From Capra hircus (taxonomy: Eukaryota; Chordata; Mammalia; Artiodactyla; Bovidae): DNA of 64,000 nucleotides. The notes beneath the pieces were generated by a model that worked only from the letters and a program-made list of their open reading frames with translations, made no database searches and was not told where the DNA came from. Every line of letters begins with the position of its first letter. The first letter of the stretch is position 1. The position numbers and the translations under genes were made by a program. Below are positions 24,601-39,600 of the stretch, piece after piece. The stretch is taken from the NCBI RefSeq assembly GCF_001704415.2, contig NC_030824.1, positions 30,685,022-30,749,021 on the forward strand. Direction: 5' to 3'.

Positions 24601-27600
24601 ACCACCACCACCATGGCTAGAGAAAGCCTGGGTGCAGCAACAAAGACCCAGCACAGCCCCAAAAAATGTATAGTTGATTTACAACGTTGTGTTAGTTTCA
24701 GGTGCACAGCAAAATGATTCGGTTTTGCATATCTATTCTTTTTCAGATTCTTTCCCATTATAGGTTATTACAAGACATTGAGTATAGTTCCCTCTGCTAT
24801 ACAGTAATTCCTTTTTGTTGTTGTTTTTTTTTCTGAGCAGAATCTTGAAGGTATTCACCTGAAGGACCAGAAGTAAAGCTTTTTCCAGGTAGAAGGAAGC
24901 ACCTATGCAAAAACCTGGAGATTAGAATACAGAGGTACATTCAGGTCCTGGTGAAAGTCAATTTAACTGAGCAGAAAGTGGTAGAAAACTAAGCTGGACA
25001 GTATAAAATATTTAAAGACTTTTTTCTATCACACTAAGCAGTTTTTATTTTATCTCTTATGCAGCAATGAGCTATTGAAGAATTTTCAAAAGGGGATGAA
25101 ATTTTTGAAAGATTCCTTTGGTTATCAAATCGGAGAATCTATCCACATAGACAATTCACCCATAAATATGTAAATAACAAAAACAGTCTCAAGAATCATA
25201 TTACAATATGAACATAGAACATTTACAACAAAGACATTTGTAATTTTGATTATATTGCTTACTTGTTTTTAGTTTTAAAACTCAATCTAAAACTGCCCTG
25301 CCCTTTCAAATTCAATAATCTAACTTTTGATTTATAAGCACTCCAGTTTACACAGCATCTAGACCTACATCCTTACCTCTCCCTGCGGCAACTAATACTT
25401 CTTGAGGATAGACAGGGAAAGTGGTTAGACTTTCCCTTAGTTTCTCATGATGACATTGGAGAAATCAAGCCTATCTTGCTTAGAAGAATTCTAGGCCTTT
25501 CTCATGAGAGTTGCTACTATAAAAGCCACCATAAGAGCTGGTACTGTCCAAAATCTCACAGCTAAGCTACAAAGTCACACCTCAGTGGGCAGCCCCACCT
25601 CTGTACATATATGAAGTCTCCTGCCCCAAGAGTATATAAGACCTCGTGTATATCAGCTATGGACGAAACTGAAACCTGAAATAATCCACTTCCAGATAAA
25701 AACTATAATCAACTGAAACAAAAGAAAAAATCAAGTCTCCAAACCATATTTCTACTTTAGCACAGAAGGAAGGAAAGAAGAATGGATGGGAGGGAAAGAG
25801 AGAGGTGGCAGAGGGGAAAAGAGACAACAAGACAGCACAATATTAATTAAATTAGAAAACTGGATCTATTAGAACCAGGTCAAATGCCATCAAGCATTGT
25901 CTCTGAATGAGGAATAAAATGAGGAAATATTTTTATCTTTTACAATTCATTCCCTTTTTTTATTTTGTTTTTTAAATATAAATTTATTTATTTTAATTGG
26001 AGGTTAATTACTCTACAATATTGTATTGGTTTTGCCATACATCAACATGAATCCGCCACAGGTATACACATGTTCCCCATCCTGAACCCCACTCCCTCCT
26101 CCCTCCCCATACCATCCCGCTGGGTCATCTCAGTGCACCAGCCCCAAGCATCCAGTATCATGCATCGAACCTGGACTGGTGATTTGTTTCATATACGATA
26201 TTATTCATTCCCTTTTTAAAGTTTTGACTTCTGTTAATTTCCTCATGGCTCAGTTGGTAAAGAATCAGCCTGCAGTGCAGGAGGCCCGGGTTCCATCCCT
26301 GGGTCGGGAAGATCCCCTGGAGAAGGAAATGGCAATGCACTTCAGCACTCTTGCCTGGAAAATCCCATGGACAGAGGAGCCTGGTGGGCTACAGCCCATG
26401 GCGTCGCAAGAGTCGGACACAACTTAGCAACTAAACCACCACCACCAATTTATATAACTTCACTAGTAACATTGTTTGAAAGTTGTATAATGGTTTTCTA
26501 ATAAACCACAGAACTATGGATAAAGTCTTAAGAAAATAACATGACATGTTTGCAATTATTTCCCTAGGGATTTAGGAAGCAATAAGATTGAAAATCTTTC
26601 TCCACATATCTTTAAGGATCTGAAGGAGCTCTCACAACTGTAAGATTGATATGAATTTTTATCTTCATTTTTAATTTGTTTCATTTTCTAAAATTGCCAT
26701 TAAAATACACATCAGTATGTGTGTTTACCATTTTAACCATTTTTAAGTGTACAGTTCAGTGGTATCAACTTCATTCATGCTGTTGTATAACGATCACCAC
26801 CATCCATTTCTGGAACATGTCCTGCTTTCCAAACTGAAGCTCCATACCTATTAAACACTAACTCCCCATCGACATCCCTCCCCAACCAACCTCTATCACT
26901 GTTTTGTCTCTATGAATTTGGCATCTCTAGGTACCTCATATAGGTAGAATCATACATACCTTGTTCTTTTACAAACTGGCTAATTTCACTTAGCCTAATG
27001 TCTTCAAGTTTCATCCATGCTGTAGCCTGTGTCAGAATTTCTGAATATTATCATCCATATTAGCAACCCACTGTGTGTAAGTACCACATTGTATTTATCC
27101 ATTTTTCCATTGATGGATACTTGGGTTGTTTCCACCTTTTAGTGTTGTGAGTAGGGCTGCTATGAACATGGGTATGTAAATATCTGTTAAAGAACTTGCT
27201 TTCAATTCTTTGGGGTATATAGCCCCAGAAATAGTATTACTGGATCATATGGTAACTCAATTTTTAATTTTTTGAGGAAACATCATGCTCTTTTCTATAG
27301 TGGCTGCATTATTTTACATTCTCACTAACTGCACAAAGATTCTAATTTCTCCACATTTTCAACAGCACTTGTAATCTTGTATTTTTTTTAATAATAGCCA
27401 ACCTAATGGATGTGACATGGTATTTCATTGTGGTTTTGATTTGCATTTCTCTAATGATTAATGATGTTGGGCATCTTTTCATGTGCTTATCAGTCATTTG
27501 CACATCTTCTTTGGAAAATGTCTATTCAGGTCCTTTACTCATTTTTAAATTGTGTATGCATGCTGAGTCACTTCAGTCATGTCCTACTCTTTGCGACCTT

Positions 27601-30600
27601 ATGGAATGCAGTGTACCAGGCCTGTCTGTCCATGGGATTCTCTAGGTAAGAATACTGGAGTGGGTTGCCATGCCCCCCAGGGATCTTCCTGACCCAGAGT
27701 TCAAACCTGCGTATCTTATGTCTCCCTCATCGGCAGGCGGGTCCTTTACCTCTAGTACCACCTGGGAACCCCTGTTAAGTTGTTAGATCATATATATTTT
27801 AGATAGTAAATAATTTCAGATATATGATTTATATTCTCCTATTCTGTAAGTTGCCTTTTCACTCTGCTGATGGTGTTTTCTGATGCACAAAAGTTTTAGA
27901 TTTAGATGTAGTCCAATTCTTATTTTTTTTCTATTGTTACCTATGCTTTTGGTATCACATATACAAGAAATCACTGCCTAATCCAATGTCATGAAGTTTT
28001 TCTCTTATGATTTCTTCTAAGAGTTTTATAGTTTTAGCTTTTATATTTAGGACTTCGATCCATTTTGAGTTAATTTTGTACATTGTGGAAGCTAAGGGTC
28101 TAAGCTCTTTTCTTTTTTTTTTTTTGGCATGTGGACATCTATCTGGTTTTCCCAGAACCATTTGTTAAGAAGTTTGTCCTTTCCCCATTGAAAGGTCTTG
28201 GCATGTGTTAAAAATTATTTGACCATACATACAAAAGTTTATTCCTGGGCTCTCCATTCTATTGCATCATCCTATAAAACTGTCTTTATGCCAGCACCAT
28301 ATGATTACTGATTACTGTAGCTTTGTAGTAAGTTTTGAGTCAGAAAGTAAGACCTCCAACTTTGTCCTTCTTTTTCAAGGCTTATTCAGGTTCCCTTGAG
28401 ATTCCAAACGAATTTTAAGATGGATCTTTCTATTTATTCAGAAAAACCGTCACTGGGATCTTGATAGGCATTACACTGAATCTTTAGATTGCTTTGGGTA
28501 GTATTGCCATCTTAATGATTTTAAATCTTCCAGTCCCCAAACACAGAATGTCTTTCCATTTATCGGTGTCTAATTTCTTTCAACAATATTTTGTTTTCAC
28601 AGTGCAAGCCTTTCACCTTTATTCAGATTATTGGGGCTTTTTGGCTGCACTGGGTCTCCGCTGCTACATAAGCTTTCTCTGATTATGGCAAGCAGAGGCC
28701 ACTCTTCATTGCAATGTGGAGGCTTCTCATTTCGGTAGCTTCTCTTGCGGTGCAGTAGTTGTGGGGCATGGGCTTAGTCGTTCTGTAGCATGTGGGATCA
28801 TCCTGAATCAGGAATCAAATCCATGTTGCCTACATTGGCAAGCAGATTCCCAGCCTCTGGACTACCAGGGAAGCCTCTATTCAGTTTATTCCTAAGTATT
28901 CTTCTGATGTTGTTGTAAATTAAATTATTTTCTTAATTCTCTTTCTGGATTGCTCATGGTTGATGCATAGAAATGCATTTGATTATTCATCATTGTCTGA
29001 TTACTGTGCATTCATTTTGTATTTAGCAGTTTGGTTGAATTTGTTTATTAATTCCAACAGTTGTGTGTGTGTATGTGTGTGTGTGTGAAATCATTAAGGT
29101 TTTATACACATAAAATGGGCTTTCCTGGTGGCTTAGATGATAAAGAATCTGCCTGCAATGCAGAAGACCTGGGTTTTATTCCTGGGTTCAAAAGATACCC
29201 TGGAGAAGGAAGTGGCTACCCACTCCAGTATTCTTGCCTGGAGAATTCCACGGAGAGAGGAGCCTGGTGGGCTACAGTCCGTGGGATCACAGAGTCTGAC
29301 ACCACTGAGCAACTAACACTTTCACTTTTCACACATAAAACGTCATCTGTAAACAGAGATAATTTTACTTCTCACTTCTCAATTTGGATGCCGCTTATTT
29401 TATTTCTTGCCTAATCCCTCTGGATAGAACTTCTAGCACTATCTTCATCTCTTTGTTCCTAGCCATAAAGCCATTTACTTTTCACTTTATGCCTCATAAC
29501 TTGCTAACGCAATATGCCACTATTTGCCGCATGATTTATTGTAAAAAGCATTCAATATGGTTTCATTCATTCAAATTTTGACTAAATGAGACTTTTTCTC
29601 TTTTATTTAAATCACACCTGATGATAGGCAAAATCTGAAGCGGTGTGGCTTCCGTTTGGGAAGTCTGCCGGTTCCCTGGTGGGACCACCCTGGACCACCC
29701 CGCCTTCATAATCATGTGGTCTTAGCTTTTCTGTGTCACCAAGACACTTACTGAGAGCCACGCATGGTTCTAAGAGTTCTATCTACATTAATCCATTTGA
29801 ATGTCTAATGAGCCCTATGGTACAAGTGCCATTGATATACTTTTTTGCTAATGTTTACAAGCAACCCTCAGTCAACAGGTATACTTCCTCTTTACTCAAA
29901 TCCTTTCTAGAAATGACCAATTGCTGCTGTTGTTTTTGTGTTTTTTTTTAAACAGGAATCTTTCCTATAACCCAATCCAGACAATTCAAGCCAACCAATT
30001 TGATAATCTTGTCAAACTCAAGTCTCTGTAAGTATACACCTATGGGGATAGTTTTATGATACATTTTTTACTTATGTACTAATAGCTAATAAATTCTATA
30101 AAATAAGATTAATAGAGTCTTGAATCAGAAGCTTTATTCCCAGGATGTTAGTTAAACTCTACAGAAACCATGTGAGTACTTGCTGAGCTATAAACAAACA
30201 GATGGCTATTAGTTTAATCTTTCATATTTATGAGCTAAAAATTAGATAATAAGTAATCACTTTCTGTGTTTCTATAATCACCAGGAGCTTATATTGGATT
30301 CTTTGTTTTGATTCTCTGAAGGCATCTATACATATTTATTCCTTCATTAGCACTGGGGGTATCTAAGAGTTTATTATAACTATTGTTATCCCAAGATAGA
30401 ATGTTCTAGATTATATAAATCTTTACTTGCCACACACACGCACAAACACACACACATTATGTGTGGTGTTAAACCTAAATTATGTTAGTTCTATGAATTG
30501 CCTTAGAAAGTGTGCTTCAGTTCTTTTAAGTGTTCCCTCAGTAAAATGTAATTTTATTAGAAAAAAGTTATTAAAAAATTATTAGAAACATTTCAAGAAT

Positions 30601-33600
30601 GTAAAATGCCCCTCTCTGCAATTGCAATATCGTCAAAAGGCAGTGTTTATTCATTTATTTCACATACATTTGTTGAGTAGTTACTATGAAAAAAGCATCA
30701 TGCCACAATCTATTAGAAGCCAAAAATTGAAATAGGAAAGATATAGAATCAATATAAATATAAGTATTTATATTGTATATAAATAGCAGAATCAAAAAAG
30801 CATTGGGGGAAGAAAGGGTTATTATGGGATCACATGAAATCATAGGTGTGAAACTTTGGAAAATTGTAAAGCACTATAGAATTTTAAAAATCTTTCATGC
30901 AATGAAAGGAACTGGGAAAGTGCCCAGGGAAGGCTAAGTATGAATTTTTAGTTCAGAATAAGTGTTAAATAATTGTATATTAAACTGTCCTTCACAAAAG
31001 CTCATTATACCCTGCATAACATATGTTTTTTGATAATTTGATATTTTAGCAGCCTAGATGGAATTGAAATTTCAAATATCCAACAGAGGATGTTTAGACC
31101 TCTCATGAATCTCTCTTACATGTAAGCAGATGTTTTTCTTGTTCTTCACCTTGATTTTTAATCTCTTAGGTTTCCACCTGTATTGTGCCAATACCCCCAT
31201 ATGCAGTACATTCACTTTATTAACATTTTCTACTGACTAATTTGCCTAAACAATAACTAACTTTTAAAGCATAGATATAAGGTGAGGTGATTTTTAGTTG
31301 TCCATGATTTGGTCTGAGAAAATGAAATGAGATTTGTTTGAGTGTCAGAAAACACAAGTGTGGAGGGAACCCACTCAGGCTTGTAAGCTCTAATGACCTC
31401 TCGTGACATTCACAGATATTCATGATTGTCCACTAAGCTAGCAACTGGTGCACATGGCATACATGCAACCAGGTGAAAAAGTAGGAAGTCACATAAACAA
31501 CATCAAACAATTGTAAATAATTCATGTAAATGGAGGAAGGAAGAGAGAAAGCCTCCTCAGTGAAAACTGCCCACAGTGTCAGTACATGATGGAGCAAGGG
31601 TGTATGGATAAAATGGCAAACTCTGAAAAATCTTTTATTCAAACATCATGTCCCATCATGCCATCATTACATGCTTTAGAAACATTTTCTTTAGTTGAAT
31701 GTGGTATATAGCAGTATATATATATGTATATATAATACACACACACACAATGTTAGAGTGATCTCCTTGCCAAGGCAATTAATTCTCAATAATTTAGAAA
31801 GTGTCATGGCAGCCACAACCACTCTATAATCTTGCTTGTATTTTAAATCTAACAGAGGACACTGATTTTTTTTTCCATAATTCCTCAGGGCGTGTTTATA
31901 AAAGTTTCCTTGGTTACACACAATATAAAGCACTCTGACAAAATTTAGCAAAGCAGAGTTTATTGAAAGAAATTGGTGTAACTCATAAAACCCAAGAAAC
32001 AACTCAAGGACTAGACTTGAATTGAGCAGATCCTGGGATCCAGGCAGCAAGAGTTAAACAACAGGACTATAGACTGTAATTGTCAAGTTTTTATCTTGTA
32101 TTACTACAGCTTTTTATACTATAAAGATCATTTATGCTTTTTGCCAGAGTGCATGGCTTTAGGGGCAAATGGATCTAATTTGAATACTAAATTTCTGGAC
32201 TTAGTAGAAAGTTTCCTAGCAGATAATTTGCCTCCATTGAAGATTCATCTCCTCATACAGTGACAGCAACACCAACCTCACTGAGCTGATTTAAGAAGTT
32301 ATTCCTGATTTGAGAAGTTATACTTCAAAAATGCTCAATAAATGGTGTGGGTGTTGGTAGTACACAGTAGTAATTACTGATTATCCAAGTGGTGTCTTTT
32401 ATTAACAAGGGAGGTCTCTCTACTGATGAAAGAATTCACTCAACAAATATTTATCCAACGCATTATCATGTACCAAAATCTAGTGTGAGAATAAATGTGT
32501 TAGCAAGTAGTTACCTATTATACAATGTCTATAACAGAAAAGCCATAGACACACAGAGGACAAAGCCTTTAACTCTCTTCCCCCAGGTGTGAAAAAGCAA
32601 AATCAATTGCAGCAACACAGGAGCTATGTACCAAGCACTGAAAACCCAGTAACAGTTTCCTTCAGTGTATTATCTTGATCACATGACAACAATTGATTTA
32701 TATTCTAAAATATGTCTAATGCTTGTCTGTTCATTATGCCCATTTACTGCTTCCACCCATTCTTTTATAGTAAAATCAAGTTAATAAGAATTAAACTTAA
32801 GTTTCTTAATAAAACTTTAGTGTCCTTAATGTTTTACTTTTATTCCTCTGAGACTGATATTAAGATGTTTTCTTTTTACAGAGGAAATGGAGAAAATAGA
32901 TACTAAGGTAGAGTGACATTTCAGTTTAAAGTCTTATTTTCCCTTCTCTTTGCACTACAGCTATTTTAAGAGATTTCAATACTGTGGCTATGCACCACAT
33001 GTTCGCATCTGTAAACCAAACACTGATGGACTCTCATCTTTAGAGGATCTCTTGGCGAGCATTATTCAGAGAGTGTTCGTCTGGGTTGTGTCTGCAGTTA
33101 CGTGCTTTGGAAACATCTTTGTCATCTGTATGCGACCTTATATCAGGTCTGAAAACAAGCTGCATGCCATGTCAATCATTTCTCTCTGCTGTGAGTATTT
33201 CCTGGCTGAAGAGGAACTACAAGTTTTGAAATATATAAAAGTGTTACCATTAGAAAATAAGTAACCAGAGTACTAGAATCACAGGGTGTTAAAATTTTCT
33301 CCCCTTTGCTTAGCTGTTTTCTAAGCATTCAATTAAATGCTGCCGCTAAGTCGCTTCAGTCGTGTCCGACTCTGTGCGACCTCGTAGACGGCAGCCCACT
33401 AGGCTCCTCTGTCTCTGGGATTCTCTAGGCAAGAATACTGGAGTGGGTTGCCATTTCCTTCTCCAATGCATGAAAGTGAAAAGTGAAAGTGAAGTCACTC
33501 AGTCCTGTCCGACTCTTCGCGAGCCCATGGACTGCAGCCTACCAGGCTCCTCCTCCCATGGGATTTTCCAGGCAAGAGTGCTGGAGTGGGGTGCCATTGC

Positions 33601-36600
33601 CTTCTCCGCAATGAAATGCTACATGAAAGTAAAGTGATAAGAAAGTTTTTAAAGTAAGAAAACTCAGCCACCTTACACAGATTAATGAAGCTCTCATTCA
33701 TTAATTTTGTCTGATAAGGAAGCATTTGTTCATTCACTTTCTTCTGTAAAAGTATAGTATTTTGTGAGTTAGTCACTCAGTTGTGTGCGACTGTTTGTGA
33801 CCTCATGGACTGTGGCCGCCAGTCTCCTCTGTCCATAGGATTCTCCAGGCAAGAATACTGGAGTTGGTTGCCACTTCCTTCTCCTGACCCAGGAATCGAA
33901 CCCGGGTCCCCTGATTTATAGGTAGATTCTCTACTGGCTGAGCCACCAGGAAAGCCTGTGTAGTATTTTTTGAAAGCATGTAAAATTTTTTACTATGAAT
34001 AACCTTGAAACCTTTCATCATCACATTTTCACACCCAGAGCTCTGTTTATTTTGTGTGTGCACATCCAGTTCATAGACACTAAGTTCAGACATTATTGTT
34101 CTTCTGGTCTCTGAGCTTCTAACATCTTTTCCATTCATAATTTGAAATATTTAAATAAGAAAGTGTTTTAAGTAATATTAAATTTTTTAAAGTTGTTGAA
34201 ATGTGATTGCAAGGTAGTATGTTAAATGAAGAATATTTTAAAAAAGAAATAAAAGCAAGAAACTAGTGTTCCGGTTGCTTATAATCTGGGTCAAGTGGCG
34301 TATAATTCACCCCTATTCCCTCAAGCAAACATCCATCTACATGGCGTCCTACTTTTTATGAGTGCTGTGCTATGTCTTACCCCTACACTCATTCAAAGTC
34401 TGAGGCTGAAATGTTTTTTCATTGCAAACTGCCTAAGAATCAGAACTCAGAAATTAACTACTTTGTATTGCTAGCTATAAAGTTTTGAGTTCACTCAATT
34501 TCCCTGGTAAAGGCTAGAATATAACCTCAGTGTTTAAAGATTAAGGCTAGTCTTTTGATTTATACTGTGATTTTAGGATCATTGTGTAGAATGCTTACAC
34601 AGTGAAAAAAAAATTCTCTTTATGATATGCAATATTTACTTAGAAAATACATCAAGAAATGTATCACATGAACAACTGATTTGGAGGAGTCTGAACAGAG
34701 AGAGAAAGATGTTAACATGGGAAGAAAGAATCAGAACAGTTTTGCTTAGACCACCTCTGGATAAGACATTGAAGCCCCTTAAAATTATACTAACTACAGA
34801 GCACTTCATAATTATTCATATCTTCTAAATTATAGACCTCAAAATTCATAGTCATTACGCTATCATAGCAGCTTCTGAAATACTTTCTCTGGGATTTTGA
34901 ATGACTTAACTTCTTAAACTGGGAGAATTTCAGTGGAAGAAATGAACCAAATTATAATACCCCTATCTTGTCTGTAATTGAATGCAGAACATATTTGTAT
35001 TTTACTCATTTATTCAGCATTTCTAGGTGATGGGACTAAGAAGGAAAACAAAACAGATAAGATCCCTGCTCTTACAGACCTGTGTGTTAGATAAAAGCAG
35101 AGACATGCTTACATATTTAGCTGCAGAGGATGCTGTAAGCGTTGTTATCAGAGAGAGTTGATGAAATGGTCCTCACGCATAAATGAAGTTTTAGAATACA
35201 TCTTACCTCCCCCCAAGATAGAGACACTTGTCTATTTGGGGCTAATGTTAAAAATATTACTGTTTAATGATAATTCCATTTCACCTATTTATTTCTCTAC
35301 ATTTGTTAAATTTACTGATTCCTGCAGGTGCCGACTGCTTGATGGGAATCTATTTATTTGTGATCGGAGCCTTTGACCTGAAGTTTCGAGGAGAATACAA
35401 TAAACATGCGCAGCTGTGGATGGAGAGCACTCATTGTCAGCTTCTGGGGTCCCTGGCCATTCTGTCCACAGAAGTATCTGTGTTACTTTTAACATTTCTG
35501 ACACTGGAAAAATATATCTGCATTGTGTATCCTTTTAGATGTTTAAGACTTGGAAAATGCAGAACCATTACAGTTTTGATTCTTATTTGGATTATTGGGG
35601 TTATTGTGGCTTTCATTCCACTGAGCAATAAGAAATTTTTCAAAAACTACTATGGCACCAACGGAGTATGTTTCCCTCTTCATTCAGAAGATGCAGAAAG
35701 TACTGGAGCCCAGATTTATTCAGTGGCAATTTTTCTTGGTAAGAAATTCTGTATTAAAAGCCTTTTCAAGGACTTGGCTGTCCAGTGGTTAAGATTTCCC
35801 TTTCCAATATAAAGGGTGCAGTTTCAATCCCTGGCTGGAGGGACTTCCCTGGTGGTCCACTGGTTAAGAATCTGCTTTGCAATTCAGGAGATGTGGGTTT
35901 GATCCCTGACAAGGGAACTAAGATCTCACATGTTGTGTGTCGCCATCCAAAAATGAAACAAAAAGAATAGCAAAAACAAAATCAATCCTTGTTCAGGGAA
36001 CTAAGATCCCACACGTCTTTCAGCCAAAAAAAAAAAAAAAAAGAGAAAAAAATACTGTAGCAGATTCAAGACTTACAATGAGTATTTTTTAAAAGCCCCT
36101 TTATTTAAATGCTAAAATAAGTCACAATTTATGTCTTTTAACATTTATTTTAATTTCAGATCTTCTAGCCAGAATGGACACTGGGGGTGGATTTTATCAA
36201 AACTCCCTAAAGGGAATTTTTTTCTAAATTACCACTTTATCATATAAATTCACATATGATGCACTTTAATAAAAGACAAGACTTAAAACACTTGCATTTC
36301 ATGCATTCACCCTAATAATACTAAGCAAAATATATTCCAACTCTTTGCATTTATAATAGAGTCAAAGTAGCAACACAGGTCTTTGGCTTGGGAGTAGACA
36401 AGTGTTTCCTTTTGAAAAAATATTCTCAAAGTATGTAACTGAATTACAAAAAGAATAGACAGATTAATTTAATAATCCCAGGATATTCACTGAATCACTA
36501 TAATCACTGAAATCTAATTTTAATATGTCATTTTAAAATTAAACATTGCATCATTCTTATAACTCCAACAATATTTAAATTTTTTAATTCATGATTTTTG

Positions 36601-39600
36601 CACTTTAGTAATTCTTATAAAGAACAAAAAGTACCTTGTGGTCTTTGCCTTCTCCTTTATAATAACTGCTAAAGGTATGTTTGTTTTGAAAGAATGCTCA
36701 TATTGATTAATAATAATCTATGTGTTCTTAACAGGTATTAACTTGGCAGCATTTCTCATCATAGTTTTTTCCTACGGAAGTATGTTTTACAGCATCCATC
36801 AAAGTGCCATAACAGCAAATGAAGTACAGAATCAAGTTAGAAAAGAGATGATCCTTGCCAAACGATTTTTCTTTATTGTATTTACTGATGCATTATGCTG
36901 GATACCCATCTTTATACTGAAATTTCTCTCATTGCTTCAGGTAGAAATACCAGGTACAAATTTTTTCTTCCTGTAATGATATAATAAACCTGTTCCTACA
37001 GAGTTCCTCTAGAAAGAGTATTAAGATCCCTAACAGTTACTCATTTCAAGAATCATAAGTCAGAGTTACATGTAGTTAAAACGCTGTTCATTGATCAAAT
37101 GTTTACTCGGAGGAAGTTGCTTAGTTCTTTTTTTCCTAAGCCGTTTCCTTTTATTTTTAGATTAATGTTATTTACTTGTAAATTAAGTTCTTTTCTTAAA
37201 TGAAGTGAGACCCGGGTTCAATTCCTGGGTCAGGAAGATCCCCTGGAGAAGGGAATGGCCACCCACTCCAGTATTCTCGCCTGGAGAATTCCGCGGTCAG
37301 AGGGGCCAGGCGAGCTTCAATCCATGGGGCCACAAAGAACTGGACATGACTGAGTGACTAACACTTTCTTAAATTAAATAGTTTTCTTTTTAAAATTTTC
37401 AACGTGTTAAAGTGTGGTTAACTTACAATATTACATTAGTTTCAGCTGTATGACATAGCAATTCAGTATTTTTATAGATTACACAACATTCAAAGTAAAT
37501 ATAAAATACTGACTATATTACCTGTGCTATACATCTCTGTGACTTATTTATCTTATAACTGGTAGTTCATACCTTTTAATATCGTTCACTCATTTTTTCC
37601 TACCCCCAGCCCTCTCCTCTGTGGTTACCACTAGTTTATTCTCTGTATCCATGAGTCTGTTTTTGTTTTGATATATTTGTTTGCTGGTTTTGTTTTTTAG
37701 ATTCAACATATAAGTGAAAACATACAGTATTTGTTTTTCTCTGTCTGACTTATTGCACTATGCCTAATACCCTCCAGGGCCATCCACGTTGTTACAAATG
37801 ACAAAATTTAATTCTTTTTTTTACTAAACTTGAGTAACATTCCATTGTGTTTATATACCACATCTTTTCTATTCATTCATCTGTCAATGGCCTTTTGGGT
37901 TGCTTCCATATCATGTCTACTGAGAGCAGCATTGGAATGAACATTGGGATATATGTATCTTTTTGGATTAGCGTTTTCACTTTCTTTCGATATATACCAA
38001 GGAGTGGAATCACTGGATTGTATAGTAGTTCTATTTTTAATTTTTTGAGGAACTTCCATACTATTTTACATTGTGGCTACACCAATTTATATTCCTATCA
38101 ACAGTGTACAAGGGTTTCCTTTGCTCCACATCCTCACCAACATTTGTTATTTCTTGTCTTATGGGTGATAACCACACTGACAGGTGTGGGGTGATATCTC
38201 ACAGTGGTTTTGATTTGCATTTCTCTAAGGATTAGTGTTGTTGAGCATTTTTTCATGTGCCTATTGACCATCCATAAGTCTTCTTTGGAAAAATGACTAC
38301 TCAGGTCTTCTTCCTATTTTTTAAACAGATTTTTTTTATATTGAGTTGTATTTGTTCTTTATGTATCTTGGATATTACCCCTCATCAGTCACATCTTTTG
38401 CAAGTATCTTCTCCCATTCAGGAGTTGTCTTTTATTTTGTCAATAGCTTCTTTTGCTGTGCAAAAGCTTTTTAGTTTAATCAGGTCTCATTTGTTAATTT
38501 TTTGTTTCCCTTGGCTGAGGAAATAGAAACCAAAAAATATTGCTAACACTAATGTCAGAGAGTCTACTGCATATGTTTTCTTCTAATTTTACAGCTTTAG
38601 GTCTGATATTTAAGGTTTTAATCCATTTTGAATTTATTTTTGTATAAGGTGTAATGGGATGTTCTACTTTTATTCTTTTCAGTGTAGCTGTGCACCTTTC
38701 CCAACAATCACTTGTTGCAGAGACTGCCTTTTTCACATTGTATATTCTTGCCTCCTTTGTCATACATTACCTAACCATAAATGTGTGGGTTTATTTTGGG
38801 GCTCTCTATTCTGTTCCATTGACTGTGTCTTTGTTTTGTGCTAGTGCCATACCATTTTTTTTTTTAAATTATCTCTTTATTTTTGGCTTTTCTGGGTCCT
38901 TGTTGTAGTGCATGGGCTTTTCATGCCCGGGCTCTTCATTGTTGTGCATGGACTTTCTCTAGTTGCAATGAACAGGGACTACTCTCTAGTTGCTGTGTAT
39001 AGACTTCTTCTCATTGAAGTGGCTTCTGTGTTGTGGAGCATGGGCTCTAGGGCATGCAGGCTTCAGTAGTTGCAGCATGCAGGCTTAGTAATTGTGGTGC
39101 ATGGGCTTAGCTGTTCCATGGCACGTGGGGTCTTAGTTCCTGGACTAGGGATTGAAAAAATGTCCCCTGCCTTGGCAGGTAGATTCTTTTATTTTTTTTA
39201 TTTATTTGTCTGTGCCAAGTCCTAGCGCAGCATGCAAACTCTTGCTTGCAGCATGTGGGATCTAATTCCTGGGCCCACTGCATTGGGAGCTCAGAATCTT
39301 AACCAATGGACCATCAGGGAAGTCCCAGCAGGTAGATTCTTAATCACTGTAGTACCAGGAAAGTCCTCATGCTGTTTTGATTATGGTAGCTTTGTAGTAT
39401 AGTCGGAAATCATGAAGTATGATACTTCCACTTCTGTTTCTCTTTCTCAAGATTGCTTTAGCTATTTGGGATCTTTTGTGGTTCCATACAAATTTCAGTA
39501 TTCTTTGTTCTAGTTCTGTGAAAAATGTCATGGGTATTTGGATAGGATTTGCATTGAATCTATAGATTGAACTGAGTAATATGGACATTTTGACAACATT

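Larger units (their letters stand above)
26690..29560 (-). mobile_element. L1 remnant, antisense, interrupted by three SINEs
   Basis: Old L1 3' half: TGTACAGTTCAGTGGTATCA, TCATCCATGCTGTAGCC, GTTTTGATTTGCATTTCTC, AGTTTTGAGTCAGAAAGT and CAACAATATTTTGTTTTCAC. SINEs are nested at 27556-27775, 28632-28878 and 29115-29330. All open frames in it are broken retroelement pieces. It fills most of the intron between the LRR8 and LRR9 exons. Confidence 0.85.

Noticed and set aside
35739..35812. Continuation of the RXFP1 TM2-TM5 exon as coding
   Set aside because: The frame is open past the GTAAGA donor, but the added residues are SINE-derived and the standard junction to 36735 restores TM5.
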